This document shows, piece by piece, positions 1 to 6,780 of a DNA stretch of 7,153 nucleotides. This DNA is from Candidatus Gallibacteroides avistercoris (GTDB taxonomy: Bacteria > Bacteroidota > Bacteroidia > Bacteroidales > CHK158-818), in the NCBI GenBank assembly GCA_018714665.1, contig DVNA01000030.1:1-7153 (forward strand), written 5' to 3'. The notes below the pieces were generated by a model. The model saw only the letters and a list, made by a program, of their open reading frames with translations. It was not told the DNA's origin and made no database searches. Both the position numbers and the translations under genes were made by a program. Position 1 is the stretch's first letter, and each line of letters opens with the position of its first letter.

Positions 1-423
1 ACGTATCACCTCGAACGAAGGATTTTCGGTAGTAGCCCCAATCAACGTTACCGTACCGTTTTCGACCGCACCCAACAATGAATCCTGTTGTGCTTTGTTG
101 AAACGATGAATTTCGTCTATGAACAAAATCGGACGTCCTTTACGGAACAATCCGTTTTCTCTACATTTATCCAACACCTCCCGAACCTCTTTTACTCCTG
201 AATGTATGGCACTCAACGTATAGAAAGGGACATCCAATTGATTGGATATGATTTTGGCCAAAGTAGTTTTCCCTACACCCGGAGGGCCCCACAAGATAAA
301 CGAAGATACTTGTTTTAACTCGATCATACGGCGCAATACCGCTCCCGGCCCCACCAAATGAGTCTGCCCGATGTATTCTTCCAGATTTTTAGGCCGAAGC
401 CTCTCTGCCAAAGGTTGCAACAT
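1..423 (-). CDS. rarA: Replication-associated recombination protein A (RarA/MgsA), AAA+ ATPase, N-terminal part
   Basis: RarA is a clamp-loader-like AAA+ ATPase that acts on stalled replication forks and single-stranded DNA gaps in the cytoplasm. Seen here are the first 141 codons; the gene runs off the left edge, so about two thirds of a usual RarA of some 420-450 residues is missing. Translation gives MLQPLAERLRP at the start, Walker A GPPGVGKT at residues 46-53, Walker B FIDEIH at 101-106 and the sensor-1 stretch GATTEN at 129-134, all in the RarA order and context (HRFNKAQQD follows Walker B). The ATG at 423-421 is chosen because the family begins close to PLAERLRP and because a -7 promoter element lies 25 nt upstream; an in-frame ATG at 462-460 would place that element inside the gene. 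It is divergent from the 608-1057 gene. Confidence 0.95.
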   Translation of the reverse strand, partial: MLQPLAERLRPKNLEEYIGQTHLVGPGAVLRRMIELKQVSSFILWGPPGVGKTTLAKIISNQLDVPFYTLSAIHSGVKEVREVLDKCRENGLFRKGRPILFIDEIHRFNKAQQDSLLGAVENGTVTLIGATTENPSFEVIR

Positions 424-448
424 GATTCTAAAAATGTTTTCTACCGAA

Positions 449-456
449 CAAAGATA
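449..456 (-). promoter_or_regulatory. -7 promoter element of rarA
   Basis: Read on the minus strand this is TATCTTTG, an exact match to the Bacteroidota housekeeping -7 consensus TAnnTTTG. It ends 25 nt before the rarA ATG, which predicts a short leader of roughly 20 nt. No good TTTG -33 box is seen at the usual 19-nt spacing; a T-run lies there instead. Confidence 0.6.
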
Positions 457-607
457 AGGCATAATCCGATGAAAAAAAATCCAAGGAACAATCATTTTCC
501 TCTTCTTTCATTAAACTTTTTCCTGATCCAATCGTCTTATATTACGTATTTACGAACCGCAGATATGATTTCTGTCGTTCTTTTATTATAACTAAAACCG
601 AATTGAT

Positions 608-1057
608 ATGAAAACAAAAATCTTGACAATCTTATTGTGCTTCATCTGCACAACAGCCATCTCCTCTTATGCTCAGAGCGAAACACAAACACCCCAAAAG
701 AGAGAACAAACACAACGCCCCAGAGAACGGGTACGACGCGACTCGCTCCCCAGTCAAAAAATGATCAAGGACTTGTCATTAAAAGAAGACCAAATCAAAA
801 AACTGAAAGAAATTTCTGCTAATTTCCAGAAGAAATCCTCAGAACTGCGCGAAAAATACAAAGACGACAGAGAAACCTGGATGAAAAAAGTGCGGGAATT
901 GTACACAGAACGCGAAACGGAAATTAAAAATGTTCTGAATGATGAACAGAAAAAAATCTGGGAAAAGCAACAACAAGAACGTGAAGAGCAAATGAAAAAG
1001 TGGAGAGAAAACCGGGGAAACCGAGGCGATAGAGGCGGACGTGGCGCCGGACAATAA
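608..1057 (+). CDS. Small exported Spy/CpxP-like protein with Arg/Gly-rich tail
   Basis: A 149-residue protein predicted to be exported to the periplasm or cell surface. Residues 1-22 form a signal peptide (Lys-rich start, hydrophobic core around ILTILLCFICTTA, SYA before Gln23); no proper lipobox is seen. The mature part is highly charged and almost wholly helical: residues 56-132 are Lys/Glu/Gln rich with two LTxxQ-like stretches, LSLKEDQIKKL at 56-66 and VLNDEQKKIW at 109-118, the layout of Spy/CpxP-like proteins. The last 17 residues are Arg/Gly/Asn rich (RGNRGDRGGRG). In the Spy/CpxP family such helical proteins act as periplasmic chaperones or sensors of envelope or metal stress; applying that role here is inference. 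It stands alone, divergent from rarA, and ends at its own terminator. No consensus TAnnTTTG is found upstream, so it may use another sigma factor. Confidence 0.85.
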   Translation: MKTKILTILLCFICTTAISSYAQSETQTPQKREQTQRPRERVRRDSLPSQKMIKDLSLKEDQIKKLKEISANFQKKSSELREKYKDDRETWMKKVRELYTERETEIKNVLNDEQKKIWEKQQQEREEQMKKWRENRGNRGDRGGRGAGQ

Positions 1058-1103
1058 AAGAAAGTATTATTTCAAATTTTACACAATTCATTTTTAACCC
1101 TTT

Positions 1104-1141
1104 AACGGGCGGACAATAAAATAAAGAGTCCGCCCGTTTTT
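1104..1141 (+). terminator. Intrinsic terminator of the Spy/CpxP-like gene
   Basis: An 11-bp perfect GC-rich stem (AACGGGCGGAC at 1104-1114 with GTCCGCCCGTT at 1128-1138) encloses a 13-nt A-rich loop and runs into five T at 1137-1141. It lies 46 nt after the stop codon and should separate the small exported gene from the recJ unit. Confidence 0.92.
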
Positions 1142-1204
1142 CGTATAAAAAATTTTTCAAAAATAAAATCCTCAAAGTATAGACCGATATTGGAACTTAT
1201 TCAC

Positions 1205-1212
1205 TATCTTTA
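1205..1212 (+). promoter_or_regulatory. Possible -7 promoter element of recJ
   Basis: TATCTTTA differs from TAnnTTTG only at the last base. No TTTG box is present at the expected distance upstream. If used, transcription would begin near 1218 and leave a leader of about 160 nt before the recJ ATG. Confidence 0.4.
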
Positions 1213-1262
1213 CAGCTGTTCTATGCCCATGAGAAACACCGTTTCAACCGGCAAGATTTCGC

Positions 1263-1298
1263 CTCGATTGTTCTATTATGGTTATCCAAACAGTCGAG
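1263..1298 (+). other. Hairpin in the recJ leader
   Basis: CTCGATTGTT (1263-1272) pairs with AACAGTCGAG (1289-1298), 10 bp with one U-G pair (1268-1293), around a 16-nt loop. A run of six T begins at 1308, nine nt after the stem, which is too far for a normal intrinsic terminator. It may be a leader structure or chance pairing. Confidence 0.3.
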
Positions 1299-1378
1299 AA
1301 AGGAATGTTTTTTGTTATCGCCGATGACAAAATCAAAAAGCGATACACCGAGAAAAGAAAAAAATAAAACAATATATA

Positions 1379-3103
1379 ATGTCAAGTGAATGGAACTATC
1401 AACCGTTAACAGAAGAACAAAAAGAGATACAAGAGCACCTTTCGAAAGAGTTGGCCATTAGCCCGGCTCTATGCGAACTTCTGACTCAGCGCGGAATAAC
1501 CTCGCTGGCCGAAGCCAAGAAATTTTTCAGGCCCCAACTGTCCGACCTGCATGATCCGTTCCTACTAAAAGACATGGACCGGGCCGTAGATCGTTTAAAC
1601 AAAGCTATGGGGCGTAAGGAAAAAATTCTGGTTTATGGCGATTATGATGTGGACGGCACTACTGCCGTATCGTTGGTATATAAATTCTTGCGGAATTTTT
1701 ACTCCAACCTCGACTACTATATCCCCGACCGCTATGACGAGGGATACGGTATCTCTGTCAAGGGCATCGATTTTGCCGCAGAAAATGGATTTAAATTGAT
1801 AATCGCCCTGGACTGCGGCATAAAAGCCATAGAGAAAGTAACATACGCCAAATCAAAAGGCATAGATTTTATCATTTGCGACCACCATATGCCAGACGCA
1901 TCGTTACCAGAGGCTGTTGCCGTACTGGACCCCAAACGAGAGGATTCGGGCTACCCATATCAACATCTCTCAGGATGCGGTGTCGGCTTCAAGTTTATGC
2001 AGGCATTCGCATTAAGTAATGGAATAGAGGTATCCAAATTTCTATTCCCATTACTCGATTTGGTGGCGGTCAGCATCGCATCGGACATCGTGCCTATTAC
2101 CGGCGAAAATCGCATTCTGGCATTTCATGGGTTAAAACAGCTCAACTCGAATCCCAGCACAGGTCTACAAGGTATCATCGAGGTGTGCGGACTAAACGAC
2201 CGAGAGATTACGGTCAGCGACATCGTGTTCAAAATAGGTCCGCGAATCAATGCTTCCGGACGTATGCATTCAGGGAAAGAGGCCGTAGACTTACTCACAT
2301 CCAAAGATATTGTGTCGGCACGGGAAAAAAGTGAAAACATTAATCAACACAATGAGGACCGCAAAGAGCTTGACAAACGTATTACCGAAGAAGCGAACCG
2401 CATACTCGAAAACCAGGAAGACTTTATTGACCGTAAATCCATCGTCATCTACAACGCAGACTGGCATAAAGGCGTTATCGGTATCGTTGCCTCCCGACTG
2501 ACGGAATTGTATTACCGGCCATCGGTCGTATTGACGCTCTCCAACGGGTTGGTAACCGGTTCTGCCCGGTCTGTACAGGGTTTCGACATATACAAGGCCA
2601 TCGAATCATGCCGGGATATTCTGGAAAACTTCGGCGGCCATACGTATGCAGCCGGATTATCACTCAAAGAGGAGAATATTCCCTTGTTTATAGACCGGTT
2701 CGAACAATATGTTGCCGAAAATATTCTTCCTTGCCAAACCGTACCGCAGATTGATATCGACGCCATCATCAATTTCAAGGATATTACACCCAAGTTTTTC
2801 AGGGTATTGAAACAATTCAATCCGCATGGGCCGGGCAACCCCAAACCGCTGTTCTGTACAAAACGAGTATATGATTACGGAACCAGCCGACTGGTAGGAA
2901 AAGATCAGGAGCACTTGAAACTGGAACTGGTAGATAATATCTCGGAAAATATCATGAACGGAATTGCATTCGGGATGTACGAGCACAACGATTATATAAA
3001 AGGGTTAAATCCTTTTGATATTTGTTATTACGTAGAAGAAAACAACTACAACGGAAACACCTCCATACAACTGATGGTTAAGGAGATACGCCCCTCAGAA
3101 TAA
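1379..3103 (+). CDS. recJ: Single-stranded-DNA-specific 5'-3' exonuclease RecJ
   Basis: RecJ degrades single-stranded DNA from 5' ends in the RecF recombination pathway, base-excision repair and mismatch repair. The 574-residue length is normal for a full RecJ. The DHH phosphoesterase core is intact: metal-binding DYDVDG at residues 88-93, ALDCG at 143-147, DHH at 168-170 and SIASD at 232-236. PRINASGRM lies at 288-296. The DHHA1 part has HKGVIGI at 363-369 and GGHTYAAG at 419-426, and the C-terminal OB-like domain begins around residue 455, with GNPKP at 486-490. The ATG at 1379 gives the usual RecJ N-terminus, with an A-rich stretch but no Shine-Dalgarno before it. It lies directly upstream of a recQ-family gene on the same strand, but a promoter and terminator-like repeat between them suggest at least partly separate transcription. 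Confidence 0.97.
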   Translation: MSSEWNYQPLTEEQKEIQEHLSKELAISPALCELLTQRGITSLAEAKKFFRPQLSDLHDPFLLKDMDRAVDRLNKAMGRKEKILVYGDYDVDGTTAVSLVYKFLRNFYSNLDYYIPDRYDEGYGISVKGIDFAAENGFKLIIALDCGIKAIEKVTYAKSKGIDFIICDHHMPDASLPEAVAVLDPKREDSGYPYQHLSGCGVGFKFMQAFALSNGIEVSKFLFPLLDLVAVSIASDIVPITGENRILAFHGLKQLNSNPSTGLQGIIEVCGLNDREITVSDIVFKIGPRINASGRMHSGKEAVDLLTSKDIVSAREKSENINQHNEDRKELDKRITEEANRILENQEDFIDRKSIVIYNADWHKGVIGIVASRLTELYYRPSVVLTLSNGLVTGSARSVQGFDIYKAIESCRDILENFGGHTYAAGLSLKEENIPLFIDRFEQYVAENILPCQTVPQIDIDAIINFKDITPKFFRVLKQFNPHGPGNPKPLFCTKRVYDYGTSRLVGKDQEHLKLELVDNISENIMNGIAFGMYEHNDYIKGLNPFDICYYVEENNYNGNTSIQLMVKEIRPSE

Positions 3104-3121
3104 GAAGAACCGATCAGCAGG

Positions 3122-3199
3122 AAATCTCCGCAGGAATTTGACAATGCAAATAGTATTCGTACTTTTGCGCCGTTTTTAATTCTGCGGAGATTTTTTGTT
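3122..3199 (+). terminator. Long-loop terminator-like inverted repeat after recJ
   Basis: AAATCTCCGCAG at 3122-3133 and CTGCGGAGATTT at 3182-3193 are perfect 12-bp inverted arms. AATT at 3135-3138 and 3178-3181 can add four pairs beyond a bulged G3134. The right arm runs into a T-rich tract (six T at 3191-3196, then GTTT). It starts 18 nt after the recJ stop, as a rho-independent terminator would, but the loop of about 40-48 nt is far longer than usual and contains a promoter. An alternative reading is a pair of protein-binding half-sites flanking that promoter. Confidence 0.6.
3137..3167 (+). promoter_or_regulatory. Consensus Bacteroidota promoter of recQ
   Basis: TTTG at 3137-3140, a 19-nt spacer, and TACTTTTG at 3160-3167 together match the Bacteroidota housekeeping promoter TTTG-N19-TAnnTTTG in full. 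Transcription would begin about 3172-3175, roughly 60 nt before the recQ ATG. The promoter lies inside the loop of the inverted repeat, so its transcript carries only the right arm. Confidence 0.8.
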
Positions 3200-3234
3200 T
3201 CTTCTTCCAGAAAAATACAGACAGACAAGCCAAT

Positions 3235-5130
3235 ATGCCAGACATACTTCACATATTGCAACACCATTGGGGCTACGATTGTTTTCGCCCGTTGCAGGAA
3301 GATATTATCCGTTCTGTTCTGGACCAGAAAGATACGCTCGGGCTCATGCCCACAGGCGGCGGAAAATCCATCACTTTTCAGGTACCTGCTCTGGCTCTGG
3401 AAGGGACGTGTCTGGTCATCACACCACTCATATCCTTGATGAAAGACCAAGTGGACGGACTCCGTCGGCTGAAAATCAAGGCTACTTGCATCTATTCCGG
3501 TATGTCGCGCCGGGAAATGATGACTGCTCTGGACAACTGTATTTATGGGAAATACAAATTCCTGTACGTCTCTCCCGAGAGATTGGGAACCGAACTGTTC
3601 CAGTCCAAACTGAGAGCCATGGAGATTTCACTCTTGGTGGTGGACGAAGCCCACTGTATATCCCAATGGGGATACGACTTCCGCCCATCGTATTTACAAA
3701 TCGCCCAGATACGGCACTTACTCCCCCAGGTACCGGTATTGGCCTTGACCGCCACCGCCACAAACGAAGCGATCAAGGATATACAAAAACAGCTGCTGTT
3801 CAGGGAAGAGAATGTCTTTCAAAAAAGTTTTCACCGCCCCAATCTGGCCTACATCGTCAAACGGGGCGAAAATAAAATGTCTCAGCTTATCCACATACTG
3901 AATCGGGTACCGGGTAGTGCCATCGTATATGTCCGCAGCCGGAAAAAAACCAAAGAGATTTGCGAAGAGCTGATACGGAACAACATCTCGGCATCGTTTT
4001 ACCACGCAGGTCTTGCCACGGAAATAAAAAACGAACGCCAGAACAGGTGGAAAAACGACCAATGTCGGGTGATGGTGGCAACTAATGCTTTCGGGATGGG
4101 GATAGATAAACCCGATGTCCGGGTGGTCGTACACGTAGATCTTCCCAATTCACCCGAAGAATATTACCAGGAAGCCGGTCGGGCCGGTCGGGACGAGAAA
4201 AAAGCGTATGCCGTAACACTATATGCCAAGGCAGACAAGGCAAAACTGCACAAAAGAATTACCGACAGTTTCCCGAAACGAGACTTCATCAAACGGGTAT
4301 ACGAGGCACTGAGCAACCACCTGCAAATTGCAGAAGGATACGGAAGCGGGTGCACGTATGATTTTAACCTGGACCTCTTTTGCCAACACTTCAAACTCCC
4401 GGTACTGCCGACCTATCACGCCATAAAGCTATTGGAGCAATCGCATTACGTAGAATATATCGAAGACCCCAATATGGCATCGCGTGTGATGATGACCGTT
4501 GCACGCGAAGAGCTCTATAAAATAGAAGAAACCGATCCTCAGACAGAACAGTTGTTACAAACCCTGTTACGATCCTATACCGGATTGTTTGCCGATTACG
4601 TCTTCATCAACGAAGAGCTCCTGATACAGCGCAGCGGACTCTCGCACGACGAGGTATATGCCAGGCTGATTTTTCTCTCAAAACGGGGAATCCTGCACTA
4701 CATTCCCCGAAAAAGGATTCCGATGATATACTATCCCCAACGGCGGATAGATATCTCCCAGATTTCGATACCCAAAGAGGTTTACGAGATGCGTAAGGCC
4801 CGTATGGAACACCGAATCAACAGTATGCTCGCCTACGCCGACAGCGAACGCACGTGCCGTACACAAATTTTATTGAACTATTTTGGAGAAAAAACGCGCG
4901 AATGTGGCACCTGCGACATTTGCCTCCAAAAAGCCAGAGAGACATCCTTGGAACAAACATTCGGACAAATAGAGCAGGAAATCCGAAATTTTATCGGGAA
5001 GCAACCGGCCTCTTTGGAAGAAATCATAGGAAACCTGGCCTATCCGGCACAACACATCGTGGAAGTCTTACGATTTCTTTGCGACGAAGGATACATTTCA
5101 AACGACAACGAACATTATAAATTAAACTGA
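3235..5130 (+). CDS. recQ: RecQ-family ATP-dependent 3'-5' DNA helicase
   Basis: A 631-residue superfamily-2 helicase that unwinds recombination and fork intermediates, supplying single strands to RecJ in the RecF pathway. The helicase core is complete: Walker A PTGGGKS at residues 39-45, DEAH at 137-140, the RecQ aromatic-rich loop SQWGYDFRP at 143-151, LTATAT at 171-176 and motif VI QEAGRAGRD at 312-320. A RecQ zinc site is present with Cys541, Cys557, Cys560 and Cys563. Unusually, about 220 residues lie between motif VI and the first zinc cysteine, including two stretches that look like winged helices (near 376-410 and 462-500). After the zinc site only about 68 residues remain, resembling one winged helix rather than a full RQC plus HRDC. 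Bacteroidota often carry more than one RecQ paralogue, so the symbol denotes the family. It lies 7 nt before lrgA and probably shares its transcript. Confidence 0.95.
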   Translation: MPDILHILQHHWGYDCFRPLQEDIIRSVLDQKDTLGLMPTGGGKSITFQVPALALEGTCLVITPLISLMKDQVDGLRRLKIKATCIYSGMSRREMMTALDNCIYGKYKFLYVSPERLGTELFQSKLRAMEISLLVVDEAHCISQWGYDFRPSYLQIAQIRHLLPQVPVLALTATATNEAIKDIQKQLLFREENVFQKSFHRPNLAYIVKRGENKMSQLIHILNRVPGSAIVYVRSRKKTKEICEELIRNNISASFYHAGLATEIKNERQNRWKNDQCRVMVATNAFGMGIDKPDVRVVVHVDLPNSPEEYYQEAGRAGRDEKKAYAVTLYAKADKAKLHKRITDSFPKRDFIKRVYEALSNHLQIAEGYGSGCTYDFNLDLFCQHFKLPVLPTYHAIKLLEQSHYVEYIEDPNMASRVMMTVAREELYKIEETDPQTEQLLQTLLRSYTGLFADYVFINEELLIQRSGLSHDEVYARLIFLSKRGILHYIPRKRIPMIYYPQRRIDISQISIPKEVYEMRKARMEHRINSMLAYADSERTCRTQILLNYFGEKTRECGTCDICLQKARETSLEQTFGQIEQEIRNFIGKQPASLEEIIGNLAYPAQHIVEVLRFLCDEGYISNDNEHYKLN

Positions 5131-5137
5131 ACGACGA

Positions 5138-5479
5138 ATGATTAAAAGCGTAACCATTATTTTCCTGTTTTATTTTTTAGGAGAGTGCCTCAGTTTCCTG
5201 ATAAACGGATGGATTCCCGGAAGCGTTTGTGGTATGGTTCTTCTATTTTCAGCTTTAATAGCCAAATGGATTCATCCGCACAGCGTACAACCGGTAGCCA
5301 AGGTTTTGACCCAAAACATGGCCCTGTTTTTTGTCCCGGCCGGGGTGGGTCTGATGACCTCGTTCGATTTGATTTCCCGATACTGGGCCGCCCTATTGGT
5401 CATTATTTCTATCACCACCTGGTTGATTATCGCCGTAGTGGGATGGATAGAAGAGACCATGGAAAAAAAGAATATTTAA
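5138..5479 (+). CDS. lrgA: LrgA/CidA family membrane protein
   Basis: A 113-residue integral membrane protein of the LrgA/CidA family, normal in length. Four hydrophobic segments are visible at about residues 4-22, 27-46, 60-78 and 82-103. Family signatures are IPGSVCGMVLLF in segment 2 and MALFFVPAGVGLM in segment 3. LrgA/CidA proteins were first described as holin-like regulators of murein hydrolase activity; in Bacillus and Streptococcus, LrgAB-type pairs have been linked to pyruvate transport, working with an LrgB partner. The start lies 7 nt after the recQ stop, so it likely depends on the recQ promoter. Its normal partner lrgB is not adjacent: a glycosidase gene intervenes and lrgB starts about 1.4 kb downstream. 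The choice between lrgA and cidA is by convention only. Confidence 0.9.
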   Translation: MIKSVTIIFLFYFLGECLSFLINGWIPGSVCGMVLLFSALIAKWIHPHSVQPVAKVLTQNMALFFVPAGVGLMTSFDLISRYWAALLVIISITTWLIIAVVGWIEETMEKKNI

Positions 5480-5505
5480 TAAAGAAAGGACAAGCCTTTT
5501 ATCGT

Positions 5506-5513
5506 TATTTTTG
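5506..5513 (+). promoter_or_regulatory. -7 promoter element of the GH76 gene
   Basis: TATTTTTG matches TAnnTTTG exactly and lies 26 nt before the ATG at 5540, giving a predicted leader of about 20 nt. No TTTG box is found 19 nt upstream. It suggests that the glycosidase gene can be transcribed independently of recQ-lrgA. Confidence 0.6.
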
Positions 5514-5539
5514 CAAATAAACACAAACCCCAAATCATT

Positions 5540-6763
5540 ATGAAAAAAATAGTATTACTTGCATTGGTTGCCAATGTCTGCCTATGGGGACAATCAGCAC
5601 ACGCAATCGGGAAATCCGAACAATCGCCCAACAACGAGAAAAATGGCCAATATTGGGAACAGATGGCCAATGGAATGGCCCAAGCCCTTATCAACAATTT
5701 CTGGGGAGCCAGTTTTGACGGTTACGAAGATCGTTACTATTTCAACTACGGCAGTAACCTTTCAAACATGACAACAGACCATTATTGGCCTCAGGCCCAC
5801 GCCATGGATGTAATTATAGATGCCTATATGCGCACCAAAGACAAACAGTACAAAGCCATCTATCCGTTGTGGTGGCAGGGTGCTCCCAGATTCAATTTTG
5901 CCGGAAAACAAAATCCGAAAGACCCGTGGTGGAATGTCTTCGTGGATGATATGGAGTGGATGGTACTGACACAAATCCGCATGTTTGAAAGTACAAAAGA
6001 TAAGAAATACATCGAAAAGGCCCGCCAGATGTACGACGACTGGATTTGGCCAACCTGGGGCCCGGAAGATGAAAAGCCCTGGTTCGGCGGCATTACCTGG
6101 AAAACAGATGTATCGAAATCGAAAAATGCCTGCTCAAACGGTCCGGCAGCTCTCATCGCCGCACGCCTGTACCGGTTCTACGACAAAGCCAAATTCAAAG
6201 ATGGAAAGGTAAAAGAGGCTTATTTGAACGAAGCTGTCAAAATTTACACGTGGGAAAAGAATTACCTGTTCGACCGCCAGACAGGAGCCGTATTCGACAA
6301 CATCAACCGAAGAGGCCATATCCAAAAGAACTGGATATTTACCTACAACCTGGGAACCTTCTTGGGAGCTGCCCACGAACTTTACCTGATTACCGGCGAC
6401 AAGCAATACCTGAACGATGCCGTATTGGCGGCTAACTATGCCATTACCCGGATGTCCACTAACAATGGAGTACTTCCGAATGCAACATCCGGCGACGGCG
6501 GACTGTTCCACGGGATATTCTTCCGCTATTTCGTAAAACTGGCCAACGAAGAAGACCTGCCATACGACACGCGTAAGCAACTTCACGATTACCTGACCCA
6601 CTTGGCTACGGTCATGGCCGAAAACGGCGTAAACCAGAAGACGATGCTCTATGGCGGCAGCTGGTGGAAAGCCCCTGCCGACGACGAACCGGTACAACTT
6701 ACCCCCCACTTGTCAGGCTGTATGCTGATGGAAGCCATGTGCGTACTAAAACCGTTGAAATAA
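5540..6763 (+). CDS. Exported glycoside hydrolase family 76 protein (alpha-1,6-mannanase-like)
   Basis: A 407-residue enzyme with a signal peptide at residues 1-22 (MKK start, hydrophobic core, AHA before Ile23); no lipobox is seen, so periplasmic or secreted. GH76 enzymes are (alpha/alpha)6-barrel endo-alpha-1,6-mannanases acting on mannan backbones. Family marks here are the adjacent catalytic aspartates in VDDMEW (Asp136, Asp137), the NACSNGPAALIAARLY stretch at 196-211, FTYNLGTFLGAA at 267-278 and GDGGLFHGIFFRY at 318-330. The length fits a single catalytic domain with no carbohydrate-binding module. Aromatic residues are frequent (WW at 111-112, 130-131 and 375-376), as expected for a sugar-binding groove. 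No SusC/SusD pair, regulator or other glycosidase is nearby, so this is not a visible polysaccharide-utilisation locus. It sits between lrgA and lrgB with its own -7 element. Exact substrate unknown; an envelope glycan is possible. Confidence 0.88.
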   Translation: MKKIVLLALVANVCLWGQSAHAIGKSEQSPNNEKNGQYWEQMANGMAQALINNFWGASFDGYEDRYYFNYGSNLSNMTTDHYWPQAHAMDVIIDAYMRTKDKQYKAIYPLWWQGAPRFNFAGKQNPKDPWWNVFVDDMEWMVLTQIRMFESTKDKKYIEKARQMYDDWIWPTWGPEDEKPWFGGITWKTDVSKSKNACSNGPAALIAARLYRFYDKAKFKDGKVKEAYLNEAVKIYTWEKNYLFDRQTGAVFDNINRRGHIQKNWIFTYNLGTFLGAAHELYLITGDKQYLNDAVLAANYAITRMSTNNGVLPNATSGDGGLFHGIFFRYFVKLANEEDLPYDTRKQLHDYLTHLATVMAENGVNQKTMLYGGSWWKAPADDEPVQLTPHLSGCMLMEAMCVLKPLK

Positions 6764-6780
6764 AAACAAAAACCTTCCAA

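Larger units (their letters stand above)
1142..1378 (+). other. Upstream region and likely leader of recJ, no convincing gene
   Basis: This completes the 321-nt gene-free stretch between 1057 and 1379. It holds a -7-like element at 1205-1212 and, downstream of it, about 160 nt that would be an untranslated leader. Two small hairpins can be drawn: 1233-1245 (5 bp, 3-nt loop) and 1263-1298 (10 bp including one G-U pair, 16-nt loop). Two short ATG frames exist, 34 codons at 1223-1327 and 29 codons at 1278-1367; neither resembles a known protein. The end before the recJ ATG is very A-rich, as is common for Bacteroidota translation starts. Confidence 0.5.

Noticed and set aside
424..462. Upstream in-frame ATG of rarA at 462-460 adding 13 residues
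   Set aside because: The added segment contains the TATCTTTG promoter element and does not resemble the RarA N-terminus, which begins close to PLAERLRP.
358..591. 77-codon plus-strand reading frame between rarA and the Spy-like gene
   Set aside because: It overlaps the rarA start and promoter on the opposite strand, has no recognisable protein features and low-complexity AT-driven composition.
1223..1367. Short frames of 34 and 29 codons before recJ
   Set aside because: No similarity to known families, overlapping one another in different frames, and in a region better explained as a leader; kept only as a possibility in the recJ leader finding.
3195..3875. 226-codon plus-strand frame overlapping the start of recQ
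   Set aside because: It is a shifted frame of recQ, whose own frame carries all helicase motifs over the same bases.
5485..5499. Small AAAGG/CCTTT hairpin after lrgA as a terminator
   Set aside because: Only 5 bp with low GC, followed by a single extra T; too weak to terminate.
6134..6709. 191-codon minus-strand frame opposite the GH76 gene
   Set aside because: It lies wholly antisense to a clear GH76 coding sequence and shows no family motif; a shadow of codon bias.
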